Assembly: GCA_964550025.1 (NCBI GenBank)
Contig: CAZJYI010000122.1
Span: 1-35,543 of the forward strand
DNA length: 35,543 nt
From: CAZJYI01 sp964550025
Lineage (GTDB): Bacteria > Verrucomicrobiota > Kiritimatiellia > UBA8416 > CAYOBW01
Direction of reading: 5' to 3'
Below the pieces are notes generated by a model, which saw only the letters and a list, made by a program, of their open reading frames with translations, ran no database searches and was not told where the DNA came from. Positions 17,401 through 26,502 of the stretch are shown here, piece after piece (positions within the stretch are counted from its first letter, which is position 1; every line of letters begins with the position of its first letter). The position numbers and the translations under genes are program-made.

Positions 17401-20400
17401 ATTGACGTAGAGACGCAACGCCTTGCCGGCCTCATAAACGCCGGTCAGGTGATACCACTGCCCGTCATCCAGGTCCACGCCTTCGGTCACCAGGAACTGG
17501 GCCGGTTCCCATCGTCCGCTGCAGATACCGAACGTGGCGCCGCCCGCGCTATTGGCCGAAAGATGGGAAGCGATGTGGTAGGCATCGTCGCCGTTCCGCC
17601 TGCCTATCAGGACGGCCTGTCCCGCGCCGTCCTTTCTGACCCACGTCATGTACGTGAGGTCTCCCGTGATCTGCAACGACGGGTCAAGGCCGCAACTCAC
17701 ACGGTCGTCTATTCCGTCGAATGCGTATGCACCGTACAGTCTCGCATCCGCGCTTGGCACGGTTCCGCGGACGATGCCGTCATTGCCCGTACCGCTCTCA
17801 TCCGGCACCGTGACGCCGTCGTACGTGTCGAACGTGTAGTGCAGAACAAGCTCAGCGGGCCGGGTCGTCCATGGGGTGACATCCATCACCACCGTCGTCG
17901 CGTCGCCGCGGAACGATCCGTGGTGTCCGTTGGCACTCCCGTCGTTCGCCGTGGCGTCGTCGAAGCCCCAGCAGGCAACCATCCCCTCTTCGGCCCCCGT
18001 CATGCCGTTCAACGCATACGCATTGATGTTGGATGCCGAAAGTGCGCGATCGAAGAAGCACACGTCATCCATGTAGCCGTGCCACGGGTAGTTCGCAACA
18101 CCGTGCTCATGCTGGCCGATACGAATCTGGGCTGTCGACTCGAGCATCGGGATGCCACCGGGGAACTCCTCCGACGCCACCATCGCACCATCCATGAAGA
18201 GCTCGGCGGAACTGGCTTGTGCGTTGTAGACGGCCGCCACATGTGTCCACTTGCGGAGGGGCACGGTCATATCGTGCGCATACACACCGATGCGATCGGA
18301 ACCCCGCGTGCCGAGAACACAGGACAGACTGGTGGGACGCGCAGGGAAGTTGATCCTGATCTGGCCGCTCATGTCCCAGCCCTTGTTGAAGATGTACTGC
18401 GCATGCCCCGTCGCATTGAACGGCTGATTCCGGTACACCCAGGCCATCACCGTGAACGTGTTGGTCATGAAATCGGCGTGGTGCGGGACGGAAACGTAGT
18501 CGTCCCCCGACCAATGGTTGTCATCCGGATTCAACACCAAAACGCGGTTGACGTCGCGAAATGGAACATCCTCGTAAAGGGAACACACCTCGTTGCTGGC
18601 AAGTGCCCGGTTGTAGATGCGGACATCGTCCATCGCGCCATTGAAGTAGGTCTTGCCTGCCCGCGTGCCGACAAACACGGGAATCCGCCGCGAATTGAGG
18701 GACTCGTAGACCGGGTTGTCGTCCTCCGCAACCATCTGTCCGTCGATGTACAAACGCACCGCGCCCGACGGCCCGGACACGAACACACCGGCAAGGTGGT
18801 GCCACTCCCCGGGGAGCAGGTTGCACCCCGAATAGACACCGTCGGCAGAAGTCGCTGCCTTGCCGTCATGAGTCACCACGACGACCTGGCCACCGCCAAT
18901 GACCGAGGTCCTCAAGGTCGATGCCGTCTGGTACCACATGTCCCCGCCGCGACGCCCCATGATGAACTGCTGGGTCGAAATCGGGGTATCCAGTTTCACC
19001 CAACACGAATACGTGAGGTCCCCCGTGATCTGAAGAGAATCGTCATCCCCACAGTGGATGTAATCGTCCGTACCGTCGAACAGATAGGCGCCGCCCATGA
19101 CACCGTTGGAAACAAACGTGGCCCCGTACACCGTACCGGTATTGCCCATCCCGCTCTCGTCGGCAACCGCCGCACCGTCGTAGTCGTCGAATGTGTAGTG
19201 CAAAACGAGGTCGTCGGGCCGGGACGTCCACGGGATGACATCCATGACCATCGTCGCCGCATCGCCGCGAAACGATCCGTGGTGCCCGTTGACACTCGCG
19301 TCATTCGCGGTGGCGTCGTCAAAGCCCCAGCAGGCGACCATCCCCTCCTCGCCCCCCGTCATGCCGTTCAACGCATACTCGTTGATATTGGATGCCGAGA
19401 GTGCGCGGTCGAAGAAACACACGTCATCCATGTAGCCGTGCCACGGGTAGTTCGCAGCGCTGTGCTCATGCTGGCCAATACGAATCTGGGCCGTTGACTC
19501 GAGCATCGGGATGCCACCGGGGAAGTTCGTCGATGCCACCATCACGCCGTCCATGAAGAGCTCGGCCGAACTGGTTTGCGCGCTGTAGACGGCCGCCACG
19601 TGTGTCCACCTGCGGAAGGGCACGGTCATATCGTGCACATACACGCTGATGCGATCGGAGCCCTGCATACCCAGACCGCAGGAGAGACTGCTTGGACGTG
19701 CAGGGAAGTTGATCCTGATCTTGCCACCCATGTCCCAACCCTTGTTGAAAATGTACTGCGCATGCCCCGTTGAGTTGAACGGTTGGTTGCGATAGACCCA
19801 GGCCATGACCGTGAACGTGTTGGTCATGAAATCGGCGTGATGCGGGACCGAAACGTAGTCGGAGCCCGACCAGTGGTTGTCGTCCGGGTTCAACACCAGA
19901 ACGCGGTTGACCTCGGGAGGCGACACCTCCTCGAAGAGGGAATACACCTCGTTGCTGGCAAACGCCCGGTTGTAGATGCGGACGTCGTCCATCGCGCCAT
20001 TGAAGAAGGTCTTGCCGGCCCGTGTCCCGATGAGTACGGGAATCCGCCGCGGGTTCAGGCTCTCGTAGACTGGGCTCTCGTCCTCGGCAACGAGCTGCCC
20101 GTCAATGTACAGACGCACCGCGCCCGACGGCCCGGCCTCGAAAACGCCGGCAATGTGGTGCCATTCTCCGGGGGCCAGATTGCAGCCCGAATACAGACCC
20201 TCGGCAGCAGTTGCCGCTTTGCCGTCGTGGTAGCACATCACGATTTGGCCGCTGTCACTGACCGAAGTCCTCAAGTACGATGCCATGCGGTCCCACGTGT
20301 CGCCGTCACGACGCCCCATGATGCACCGCTGAGTCGAAATGGGGCTCTCCAGTTTCACCCAGCACGAATACGTGAGGTCGCCCGTGATCTGAAGAGTATC

Positions 20401-21354
20401 GTCATCCCCGCAGTGGATGTAGTCGTCTACCCCGTCAAACAGATACGCGCCGCCCATGACACCGTTGGAAACGAACGCGGCACCGTGCACTGTACCGGTG
20501 TTGCCCATCCCGCTCTCGTCGGCAACTGCCGTACCGTCGTAATCGTCAAAGGTGTAGTGCAGCACAAGACCATCATCCGGAGCCGCCCCGGCAAGCTCGG
20601 TGACCTCGCTCGCGGACAGCGCCCGGCTGTAGAGGCGGAGGTCGTCGATCCCGCCGCCGAAATGCAGCCGGTCTTGAGCACCCTCTTCCAGCATACCGAT
20701 GTTGACGGTGTCGGCACCGACGGGCGCGTCCGCGAGGATGCTCTTGAACCACCGGTCGGGAGCGAGGTCCACGAGAAGCGACGAGGGGAAGGTGTCACCG
20801 TTCAGATAGATGCGGGGCCGTGTCCCGTCATGCGTCACGGCCACGTGCACCCACTGGTCACTCAAACCGCCCAGCACACCGTGACTGTCCTGGAGCATCC
20901 ACTGAATCTCGTCGTTGACGGTCACCCGCGCGTAGAGGATCTCGATCGCATGCCCCCAGTGCATCGAAACGTGAAAATCCGTCCGGGTGCCGTCGGCTCC
21001 GCGGGAAATGGAAAACACGGCATGGTCCCCGGCGTCGGCAGTGTCCATTTTCGCCCAGAACGCCACTGTTCCCATCGTATTGGAGACCAGCGCCGGAAGC
21101 AGGGCGTCCACGTCGACGTAGTCGTTCGATCCGTCAAACCAGAGCGCACGGCCGATTCTGCCCTCCACCTCTGTTGCGCCGTGAATGCTCCCGTGGTAGC
21201 CGTTGCCGCCGGCATCGACGAGAACGTCCGATGCCGTGCTGTCAAACGTGTAGTGCGCCAGGAGTCCGTTGGTCACGTCGGCGACGCCGATGGCGGCAAG
21301 CGTCAGAGATAGAAGGATGAACGGCAGTAGCAGGCGGAGAGTGATACGACCCAT
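14413..21354 (-). CDS. Giant secreted multi-LamG surface protein with dockerin-like repeats
   Basis: This 2313-residue protein has a signal peptide (1-25), and ATG 21354 follows GGGGAG. Concanavalin-type LamG domains begin near 28, 262, 483, 715, 935, 1168 and 1542 (phrases LHYTFD, YLFDGVDDYI, GEWHH, AMDDVRIYNRA). Blocks 262-714 and 715-1167 are near copies. InlB/Flg_new-like repeats lie near 1467-1536 and 1762-1832 (GGxVD, AFxxWxGDVP, VxMDxPRxxxAxF). Cohesin-like beta modules near 1833-1948 and 2085-2190 flank two copies of an HSADY...RVLxYWRAG motif (about 1959-2053). A calcium-binding thrombospondin type 3 stretch (DADGDGLPDGWEE, DDDGDGLDN) lies near 2190-2238, followed by a short beta domain ending FRVDVRD. 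The likely role is a carbohydrate-binding or adhesive cell-surface protein. No catalytic motif was seen. Confidence 0.9.
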   Translation of the reverse strand: MGRITLRLLLPFILLSLTLAAIGVADVTNGLLAHYTFDSTASDVLVDAGGNGYHGSIHGATEVEGRIGRALWFDGSNDYVDVDALLPALVSNTMGTVAFWAKMDTADAGDHAVFSISRGADGTRTDFHVSMHWGHAIEILYARVTVNDEIQWMLQDSHGVLGGLSDQWVHVAVTHDGTRPRIYLNGDTFPSSLLVDLAPDRWFKSILADAPVGADTVNIGMLEEGAQDRLHFGGGIDDLRLYSRALSASEVTELAGAAPDDGLVLHYTFDDYDGTAVADESGMGNTGTVHGAAFVSNGVMGGAYLFDGVDDYIHCGDDDTLQITGDLTYSCWVKLESPISTQRCIMGRRDGDTWDRMASYLRTSVSDSGQIVMCYHDGKAATAAEGLYSGCNLAPGEWHHIAGVFEAGPSGAVRLYIDGQLVAEDESPVYESLNPRRIPVLIGTRAGKTFFNGAMDDVRIYNRAFASNEVYSLFEEVSPPEVNRVLVLNPDDNHWSGSDYVSVPHHADFMTNTFTVMAWVYRNQPFNSTGHAQYIFNKGWDMGGKIRINFPARPSSLSCGLGMQGSDRISVYVHDMTVPFRRWTHVAAVYSAQTSSAELFMDGVMVASTNFPGGIPMLESTAQIRIGQHEHSAANYPWHGYMDDVCFFDRALSASNINEYALNGMTGGEEGMVACWGFDDATANDASVNGHHGSFRGDAATMVMDVIPWTSRPDDLVLHYTFDDYDGAAVADESGMGNTGTVYGATFVSNGVMGGAYLFDGTDDYIHCGDDDSLQITGDLTYSCWVKLDTPISTQQFIMGRRGGDMWYQTASTLRTSVIGGGQVVVVTHDGKAATSADGVYSGCNLLPGEWHHLAGVFVSGPSGAVRLYIDGQMVAEDDNPVYESLNSRRIPVFVGTRAGKTYFNGAMDDVRIYNRALASNEVCSLYEDVPFRDVNRVLVLNPDDNHWSGDDYVSVPHHADFMTNTFTVMAWVYRNQPFNATGHAQYIFNKGWDMSGQIRINFPARPTSLSCVLGTRGSDRIGVYAHDMTVPLRKWTHVAAVYNAQASSAELFMDGAMVASEEFPGGIPMLESTAQIRIGQHEHGVANYPWHGYMDDVCFFDRALSASNINAYALNGMTGAEEGMVACWGFDDATANDGSANGHHGSFRGDATTVVMDVTPWTTRPAELVLHYTFDTYDGVTVPDESGTGNDGIVRGTVPSADARLYGAYAFDGIDDRVSCGLDPSLQITGDLTYMTWVRKDGAGQAVLIGRRNGDDAYHIASHLSANSAGGATFGICSGRWEPAQFLVTEGVDLDDGQWYHLTGVYEAGKALRLYVNGALNAEKTNSVFASLNDRQIPVYMGARENTYFLRGAMDDARIYNRALAPEEIVAIYGAAAAGKVAVAVAGDPAAYDMPTPLGYGTNWVTSDEPVSTAVSSQSPGDPGVRYACAGWRGSGDVPVSGSTNVVTFTPSQASTLTWIWETEYRLVVSAGSGGSVDVADAWHPMGTVVTLTPEPEPGYAFDGWVGNVPAGHETDDPLSVAMDQPRSITATFYPSNLAAGLQLHYTFDEHNGVSVADESGMGNTGAVHGASFDSVGIMGGAYLFDGVDDYIHCGDDDSLQITGDLTYSCWVKLETPISTQMFLMGRRDGDTWNRTASTLMTSVTDGGQVVMVTHDGEAATAAQGVYSGCNLAAGEWHHIAGVFVSGASGAVRLYIDGQLVAEDDSPAYESLNPRRIPVFIGTRAGKTYFDGAMDDVRIYGRSLSSNEVAALYEAAGPGRVRLVVEASEGGTVDPGSGLFEEGAEVELTAFPSNGCAFVAWLGDVPPGSRLSNPVTVVMDGPRTVRALFWNGTQMLGLHWNELGTYFPGENTVYCRFYVPDADELMSLVWTPELPGDWSLVDARGDGGPSVLGNEIVFTRRHVQEPVEFSYTVAVPAGTTAPRSVGGVATYQVPGMSNPEDVTVLPDPLVLRMHDRGFHSADYQEDRWVIDARELSRVLFYWRAGWYRPDPEGYDGYTGTTEPYEDASNKLHSADYRRPRWSISAVEANRVLAYWRAGGYRIDPCGKDGYAPAEGVPGLAPPPQAASGPQDPQMEGAPTEGYDPGGTVVITNVVAFDNGLLALCIKPVLPPGWTILDATAEGDPEVAHDEILWTGSLPSSPVTIVYTVRVPATCRGTRLVSSHVEAYVSNASNATNAPTASTQLGMNARDADGDGLPDGWEETYADGTNSLDPGSDDDGDGLDNRQEWIAGTDPTNAASVLVLTGVEQVEDSTLRLTWQSALDRRYRVVTAGNTMEAFAPVQTNLLSTPPANSAEVRIPAGQRGLFRVDVRD
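17854..20571 (-). repeat. Tandem duplication of a 1359-bp two-LamG unit
   Basis: Codons 262-714 (20571-19213) and 715-1167 (19212-17854) of the LamG gene are two consecutive units of exactly 453 codons. The products are nearly identical over long stretches, for example NRVLVLNPDDNHWSG and VSVPHHADFMTNTFTV, and DNA identity is plainly high. A third copy of the first half-unit lies at about codons 1542-1757. Confidence 0.9.
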
Positions 21355-21626
21355 GATGATCTCCCCAAGTTTGATCTGGATACCATAGCGGGCGCAGGAA
21401 TAGGCGGCCTCAGATACTCAGCGCTGCTCCCCACGCAACTTAGATATTATCACCTTTGCACCGCGAATGGTCAAGGACGCCCCCGGAATGTGGCCCTGAT
21501 TGTGACATAAGGGAAAAGCCTATGGAACAGAGCCATGAATGAGTGCTCGCCGGCGCGAATGAAAGGGGGAGATTCCGCGTCTACCACGTCCGCCGCATAG
21601 CGTGCGCATCCCTGCCCAGCCCACTG

Positions 21627-21675
21627 GACTCGCGACCCGCGACTCGCGACTTGCGGCAGCCGACCCGCGACACGC
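21627..21675. repeat. Degenerate tandem 7-mer repeat, CGCGACN type
   Basis: Words CTCGCGAC, CCGCGAC, TCGCGAC, TTGCGGC, AGCCGAC and CCGCGAC follow one another with a 7-base period. A related array lies at 29721-29786. This one sits just upstream of the smc promoter in the 436-base divergent gap between the LamG gene and smc. Apart from that promoter I see nothing else certain in the gap. Confidence 0.75.
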
Positions 21676-21705
21676 TCCCCACTAACATTTCCCTGACATG
21701 TGGGG

Positions 21706-21734
21706 TTGACCGGGTATACAGCATATAGTATACA
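21706..21734 (+). promoter_or_regulatory. Promoter for smc
   Basis: TTGACC (21706-21711) and TATACA (21729-21734) are separated by exactly 17 bases and lie about 57 bases upstream of the start codon. Each matches 5 of 6 sigma-70 consensus bases. The spacer and -10 box contain two GTATAC palindromes, which could be a regulator site. Confidence 0.75.
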
Positions 21735-21790
21735 GACCTCTCAAACGTGCATAGATGTTGTAGATCCTGCTACACAGGGGAGTGGGTGGA

Positions 21791-24700
21791 GTGTATCTCA
21801 AGGCCCTAGAAATGGTCGGTTTCAAGAGCTTCGCGGCCAAGACGAAGCTCGTCTTCGAGCCCGGGCTGACGGCCATCGTCGGTCCCAACGGCTGCGGCAA
21901 GAGCAATATCGCGGATGCCGTGCGTTGGGTTATCGGCGAACAGAGCGCCAAGGCGATGCGCGGGTCATCGATGACCGACTGTATTTTCAACGGTACGGAC
22001 GAGCGCAGGGCCCTCGGCATGGCCGAGGTGAGCCTTACTCTCGTCGAGTGCGAGGACACGCTCGGCACCGATTTCCACGAAGTCACCATCTCCCGCCGCG
22101 TGTTCCGCTCGGGCGAAGGACAGTATTTCATTAACAGAAGGCCCTGCCGGCTAAAGGACATTCAGCGCCTGTTCATGGATACCGGCATCGGCACGACCTC
22201 TTACTCCCTCATGGAGCAGGGCCGCATCGACCGCGTCCTCAGTTCGCGCCCCGAGGACCGCCGTACGATCTTCGAAGAAGCAAGCGGTATCACGAAGTAC
22301 AAGGCCGACAAGAAGGAAGCCATTCGCAAGCTCGACCACACCGAGGCCAACCTGCTGCGCCTGGCGGACGTCATCCGCGAAGTGAAGCGCCAGATCGGCT
22401 CCCTGCAGCGCCAGGCCGGCAAGGCACGCCGCTACAAGGCATTCCGCGAAGAGCTCCGCAAGCTGGATATCCTCACCACCCGCGAACGCCTGAAGGAAGC
22501 CGACAAGCAGATCGCGGAGTTGGAGAAGGACATCGCCGGGCTCACCGGAAAGACCAACGCCGCCCACCGCGAGATCACGGAGCTCGAGGAGAGCAACGCC
22601 GCCGCCCACGACGAGTTGAACGCCACGGAACGCGAGATCGCGGCGGCCACGGAAGCCGGTCTCCATGCCCGGAGCGACCTGGAACGTACGCAGGACCTGA
22701 TCCGCATGAACACGCAGCGGGTCCAGGAATACCGCGAATGGTCCGAACGGGACACGCGTGAAATCGACGAGACGCGCCGCCAGCTCGAGAACGCCCAAGC
22801 ACAACTGGCCGACCTCGAGTCCCGGCACGACAATGCCGTGATCGAGAAGGAGAAGGCCGAGGAAGACCTGAGGCGCTGCAACGAGAACTTCCGGCACCAC
22901 AAGGAACAGATCGACGGTGCGACCTCGCGCATCCAGCAACTGCGGGACGACACACTCAAGCTGGACGGCCTGGGCTCGCGCCTGCAGAACCAGCTCGTCG
23001 AGATCGAGTCCAGCGAACGGGCGAGTATTATTCGCCGCGAACGCCTCGCCGCCGAGAAGACCCAACTCGGAGAGATCCTCTCGGGATACGAAAAGCGGCA
23101 GTCCAACATGCAGCGGGAGCTGGAGTCACTGCGGGACGGCGTGACGCGCGCCGAAGCTGAACAAGAGCGCCTCGAAACCGACCTGGCGGCGAAGACGCAG
23201 GCCGCGCGGGAGTGCCAGCAGGAAGCCAACGAGCTGCAGACCCGGGCAGCCATGCGGCGCGCACAGATCGACCTTCTCGGCAGCGAGGAGGAAGCGGACA
23301 GTGATTTCCCGGGCGGCGCGCGAGCGCTGCTGGACGAATCGAACCCGCTGGACATCCGGCGTGAAGCCGTCCTCGGCTCCCTCGCCGGCGCGATCGAAGT
23401 CGAGCCGGACTACACGACGGCGGTCGAAGCCGTCCTGCGACCATGGCTGGACGCCGTGCTGGTCGGCAGCGGCAACGAGGCCCGCGAGCTGCTGAGCCGG
23501 CTTGAAGAGAAACGTGAAGGGCCGGCGCGCCTGCTGGCCGTCGATACCGAGGCGGAGGCACCCGAGGCGGACAACGGTCTGCCCGGCACACCACTCGCGA
23601 GCCATGTGCGCGCTCCCGAGAACGTATTGCCCCTCCTGCAATCCCTGCTGCGCGGCGTCAGGGCCGTGGAGAACTGCGGCGAGTTCCCCTCCCCGCTCCC
23701 GGCCGGTAGCATCTACGTCGCCAAGACCGGCGCGGTGGTCCGTGCCACTGGTGCCTGTGAGTTCTGGATGACGGACCCCGGGGCGCGCAACCCGCTCTCG
23801 CGCAAGCACGCGCTCGCCGAGGCCGTTTCAGGCCTGGAAGAGGTCGAACGGCGGATAGCGGTCTCGGGACAGACCATGGCAGCGCTGCAATCGGAAGCCG
23901 CAACCCTGGAACAGGCCCTGCGCGAGGCGCGAGGCGCGGCCGACGGCAGCCGGCGGGCCCTTGCCCAGAAGGAAGGCGAATGCCAGGTCGTCGGCAAGGA
24001 GACGACCGAAGCGCGCCAACGTCTCGAGACCGTCACGTGGGAACTGGACGACATCGTCGCCCAGGGACAGACCAGCGATGACGAGCGCCGTGAAATCACG
24101 CGGCAGCGGGAAGATATCCGCCTGCAGCGCGAGCGTATCGCCGGTGAGATCGAAACGCAGACGCGCGAGCTGCACGCGCTGGAATCGCGCCAGGGAGAAC
24201 TGAATTCCGAGCTCACGGAACACCGCGTGCTCTTCTCGTCGTCCAGCCAGCGCGCCGAGTACCTGGCCAGCCAGCATGAGGGGATGGCGCTGCGCTGTGA
24301 AGAGCTGGAAGGGGCCGTCCGCGGGCGCAACCAAGGCATCCAGTCCTACGCGGAGAACATCGAACGGCTAACGCGCGAGACGGAAGAGGCCACGGCCCGC
24401 GTAGCGGGCCTCCAGGAAACCGTCACCATCAACCGCGTCAAGGCGGAGGGTCTACGCAAGAAGCGCCAGGAGCAGGCCGGCAGGCTGCGGGAACAGGAGA
24501 GCTTCCTGGGCCAGCGACGGGCCGCCCTGGAGGAGTTGCGCGGTGCCAAGTCCGCTCTCGACGTACGCTGCGCCGAAAGCCGCCTGCGGCGCGGGAACCA
24601 GATGGAGCGCATCACGGGCGAGTACAATATCTCGGCCGATGAGGTGCTGCACGAGTACGACATCGAGTGGGAGGACGATCTCCCTTCTCGCGAGGAATGC

Positions 24701-25408
24701 GAAACACGCGTCGCGGAATTGCGGACCAAACTGGAGGCCATGGGGCCGGTCAACCTGGTCGCTATCGAGGAGTACAAGGAGCTCGAGGAGCGCTACGCCT
24801 TCCTGACCGGGCAGGAAGAGGATCTGGTCAAGTCGAAGCAGCAGCTAATGGACATGATCCGCAAGATCAACCGCACGACATCCGAGATGTTCCGCACCAC
24901 GTTCGACCAGGTCAACGGCAATTTCCAGGAGATGTTCCGCAAGCTGTTCGACGGCGGAACAGCGCAGCTCGTGCTCGTGAACGAGGAGGACGTCCTGGAG
25001 TGCGGCATCGAGATCATCGCGCGCCCCCCGGGGAAACGGCTGCAGAACATAACGCTTCTCTCGGGCGGCGAACGTACGCTGACGGCGGTGGCCTTGCTTT
25101 TTGCGATCTACCAGATCAAGCCCAGCCCGTTCTGTCTGCTCGACGAACTGGATGCGCCGCTCGACGACTCCAACATCGGGCGCTTCATCGACGTGCTGAA
25201 GGGGTTCGTCCAGCAGTCGCAGTTCGTCATCATCACCCACAACCAGCACACGATCTCGGCGGCCGACATTCTGTACGGCGTCACGATGCCGGACAAAGGC
25301 ATCTCCAAGATCGTCTCCATGAAGTTCCAGGAGGAAGAGCGCGCCCTCCCGCGCGAGCCGGCCGCACAGTTCAAAGAGTCCGAGCCCGTCGAACAGCCGG
25401 GCGGCTGA
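21791..25408 (+). CDS. smc: Chromosome segregation/condensin protein SMC
   Basis: This is the ATPase core of the SMC-ScpAB complex, which compacts and separates chromosomes. The product has 1205 residues, the usual length. The N-terminus reads YLKALEMVGFKSFA with Walker A GPNGCGKSN near 31-39. Two long coiled coils flank a hinge at roughly 500-660. Near the C-terminus are the ABC signature LSGGERTL (about 1090) and Walker B CLLDELDAPLDD (about 1115-1126). GTG 21791 is chosen because the family starts at (M)YLK and GGGGAG lies eight bases upstream. An in-frame GTG at 21782 has no ribosome site. The last 20 residues are a low-complexity E/P tail. Its own promoter lies at 21706-21734. No scpA or scpB is in the window. 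Confidence 0.97.
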   Translation: MYLKALEMVGFKSFAAKTKLVFEPGLTAIVGPNGCGKSNIADAVRWVIGEQSAKAMRGSSMTDCIFNGTDERRALGMAEVSLTLVECEDTLGTDFHEVTISRRVFRSGEGQYFINRRPCRLKDIQRLFMDTGIGTTSYSLMEQGRIDRVLSSRPEDRRTIFEEASGITKYKADKKEAIRKLDHTEANLLRLADVIREVKRQIGSLQRQAGKARRYKAFREELRKLDILTTRERLKEADKQIAELEKDIAGLTGKTNAAHREITELEESNAAAHDELNATEREIAAATEAGLHARSDLERTQDLIRMNTQRVQEYREWSERDTREIDETRRQLENAQAQLADLESRHDNAVIEKEKAEEDLRRCNENFRHHKEQIDGATSRIQQLRDDTLKLDGLGSRLQNQLVEIESSERASIIRRERLAAEKTQLGEILSGYEKRQSNMQRELESLRDGVTRAEAEQERLETDLAAKTQAARECQQEANELQTRAAMRRAQIDLLGSEEEADSDFPGGARALLDESNPLDIRREAVLGSLAGAIEVEPDYTTAVEAVLRPWLDAVLVGSGNEARELLSRLEEKREGPARLLAVDTEAEAPEADNGLPGTPLASHVRAPENVLPLLQSLLRGVRAVENCGEFPSPLPAGSIYVAKTGAVVRATGACEFWMTDPGARNPLSRKHALAEAVSGLEEVERRIAVSGQTMAALQSEAATLEQALREARGAADGSRRALAQKEGECQVVGKETTEARQRLETVTWELDDIVAQGQTSDDERREITRQREDIRLQRERIAGEIETQTRELHALESRQGELNSELTEHRVLFSSSSQRAEYLASQHEGMALRCEELEGAVRGRNQGIQSYAENIERLTRETEEATARVAGLQETVTINRVKAEGLRKKRQEQAGRLREQESFLGQRRAALEELRGAKSALDVRCAESRLRRGNQMERITGEYNISADEVLHEYDIEWEDDLPSREECETRVAELRTKLEAMGPVNLVAIEEYKELEERYAFLTGQEEDLVKSKQQLMDMIRKINRTTSEMFRTTFDQVNGNFQEMFRKLFDGGTAQLVLVNEEDVLECGIEIIARPPGKRLQNITLLSGGERTLTAVALLFAIYQIKPSPFCLLDELDAPLDDSNIGRFIDVLKGFVQQSQFVIITHNQHTISAADILYGVTMPDKGISKIVSMKFQEEERALPREPAAQFKESEPVEQPGG

Positions 25409-25472
25409 GCACCCGTCAATTCGCGCGCGCTCGTGGCTGCATGCCGGGGTGTTGTGCCGGGGCGGCGAATGG

Positions 25473-25548
25473 CAGATTTCAGATCTCAGGTTTCAGATTC
25501 GATGGCAATGCGAGCTCTGAAATCTGAAATCTGAGATCCGGGATTTCG
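25473..25548. repeat. Inverted pair of 7-mer arrays, TTTCAGA type
   Basis: Four units of the CAGATTT/CAGATCT type (25473-25500) are followed by an opposite-strand run of CTGAAAT and CTGAGAT units (25515-25548). The two arrays can pair into a long imperfect stem. They lie between smc and the inositol-phosphatase gene. The same 7-mer recurs at 29489-29645 and 32171-32210. Confidence 0.75.
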
Positions 25549-25554
25549 GAGCCC

Positions 25555-25602
25555 CAGGCGAAGACGGGCCTGCCGCGACGAAGCCGCAGGCGAAGACGGG
25601 CC
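25555..25602. repeat. Direct repeat CAGGCGAAGACGGGCC, two copies
   Basis: A perfect 16-base sequence occurs at 25555-25570 and again at 25587-25602, a 32-base period. CGCGACGAAGCC lies between, itself a partial echo of the unit. It ends about 45 bases before the next start codon. Confidence 0.75.
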
Positions 25603-25647
25603 ACTCCCCCCTTGACACTCCCCCTTCCTCCCGCGACACTCATCCGC

Positions 25648-26502
25648 ATGCCCATCCCCCCGGCCATACCCAACGCCGACCTGCTCGATTGCGCCGTGCG
25701 TGCCGCGCGCGCCGCGGGCGAACACGCGCTGCGCAACGCGCACAGGCGCCGGGAAACGCTCAAGGTGGACGCGCACGACGTGAAGCTGCGGCTGGACATT
25801 GAGTGCCAGCAGGTCGCTACGCGTGTGATCGGCGAGACCTTCCCGGGACACAGCATTCTCGGAGAGGAAGACGAGGAACACGCCGGCGCACCGGACAATG
25901 AAGGCTATGAGTGGATCGTGGACCCCATCGACGGTACGGTGAACTTCTATCACGGCCTGCAGCGCTGGTGTTGCTCCATCGCTGTCCGCCGGGGCACGAC
26001 GGTCCTTGCCGGCGCCGTGTACGGGCCCGCCCTTAACGAGTTCTACACCGCCGCACAGGACGGCCCGGCACGACTCAACGACAGGCCGATCGCGGTGTCC
26101 GCCACCACGAACCTGAACGAATCCATCGTCATGACGGGAGCCGACAAGGGTGTTGAACGCGGCGTCCCGCCTCTGGCCATCTTCACGCGGATTGCCGGCG
26201 TCGTGCGCAGACCCCGGGTGATGGGCTGTGCCGCTCTTGACATGTGCCAGGTGGCCTGCGGGCGCGCCGACGGCTACTGCGAGGGCGGCATCTACATCTG
26301 GGACGTTGCAGCGGCGGGACTCGTCGTGCGGCAGGCCGGCGGGAAGTCGGAAATCATCCACCGCCACCCCGAACCGCATCGGCTCCAATTCCTCGCCACC
26401 AACGGGCACATCCACGAAGAACTGAAAGCATTGACGAAACTGCAACCGCTGCAGACCGGACGCCCAACGGACCACACCGTACCGCCGGCTTTCAGCCGGT
26501 GA
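25648..26502 (+). CDS. Inositol-monophosphatase-family phosphatase
   Basis: This is a Mg-dependent sugar or histidinol phosphatase of the IMPase/SuhB/HisN superfamily. It shows GEED near residues 72-75, the metal motif VDPIDGTVNF near 91-100, and the C-terminal YIWDVAAAG motif near 216-223. The 284 residues are slightly longer than the family norm because of a C-terminal tail, whose last codons lie in a GTAC-headed hairpin (26479-26501). ATG 25648 is chosen because the conserved helix DLLDCAVRAARAAGE follows it. A TTG at 25612 is possible, but neither has a clear ribosome site. The exact substrate (inositol-1-P, histidinol-P, PAP or fructose-1,6-bisP) cannot be read from the sequence. It is convergent with gspG. 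Confidence 0.87.
   Translation: MPIPPAIPNADLLDCAVRAARAAGEHALRNAHRRRETLKVDAHDVKLRLDIECQQVATRVIGETFPGHSILGEEDEEHAGAPDNEGYEWIVDPIDGTVNFYHGLQRWCCSIAVRRGTTVLAGAVYGPALNEFYTAAQDGPARLNDRPIAVSATTNLNESIVMTGADKGVERGVPPLAIFTRIAGVVRRPRVMGCAALDMCQVACGRADGYCEGGIYIWDVAAAGLVVRQAGGKSEIIHRHPEPHRLQFLATNGHIHEELKALTKLQPLQTGRPTDHTVPPAFSR

Noticed and set aside
17449..19497. 682-codon plus-strand open frame opposite the LamG gene
   Set aside because: It is antisense to a clearly coding, domain-repeating frame, is rich in H, R, V and G without any motif, and repeats wherever the LamG units repeat. It is a by-product of GC-rich codon use.
21400..21480. Promoter for the LamG gene around the AT-rich GATAATATC
   Set aside because: A -10-like sequence exists on the minus strand, but I could not find a convincing -35 box at 16-18 bases, so it was not listed.
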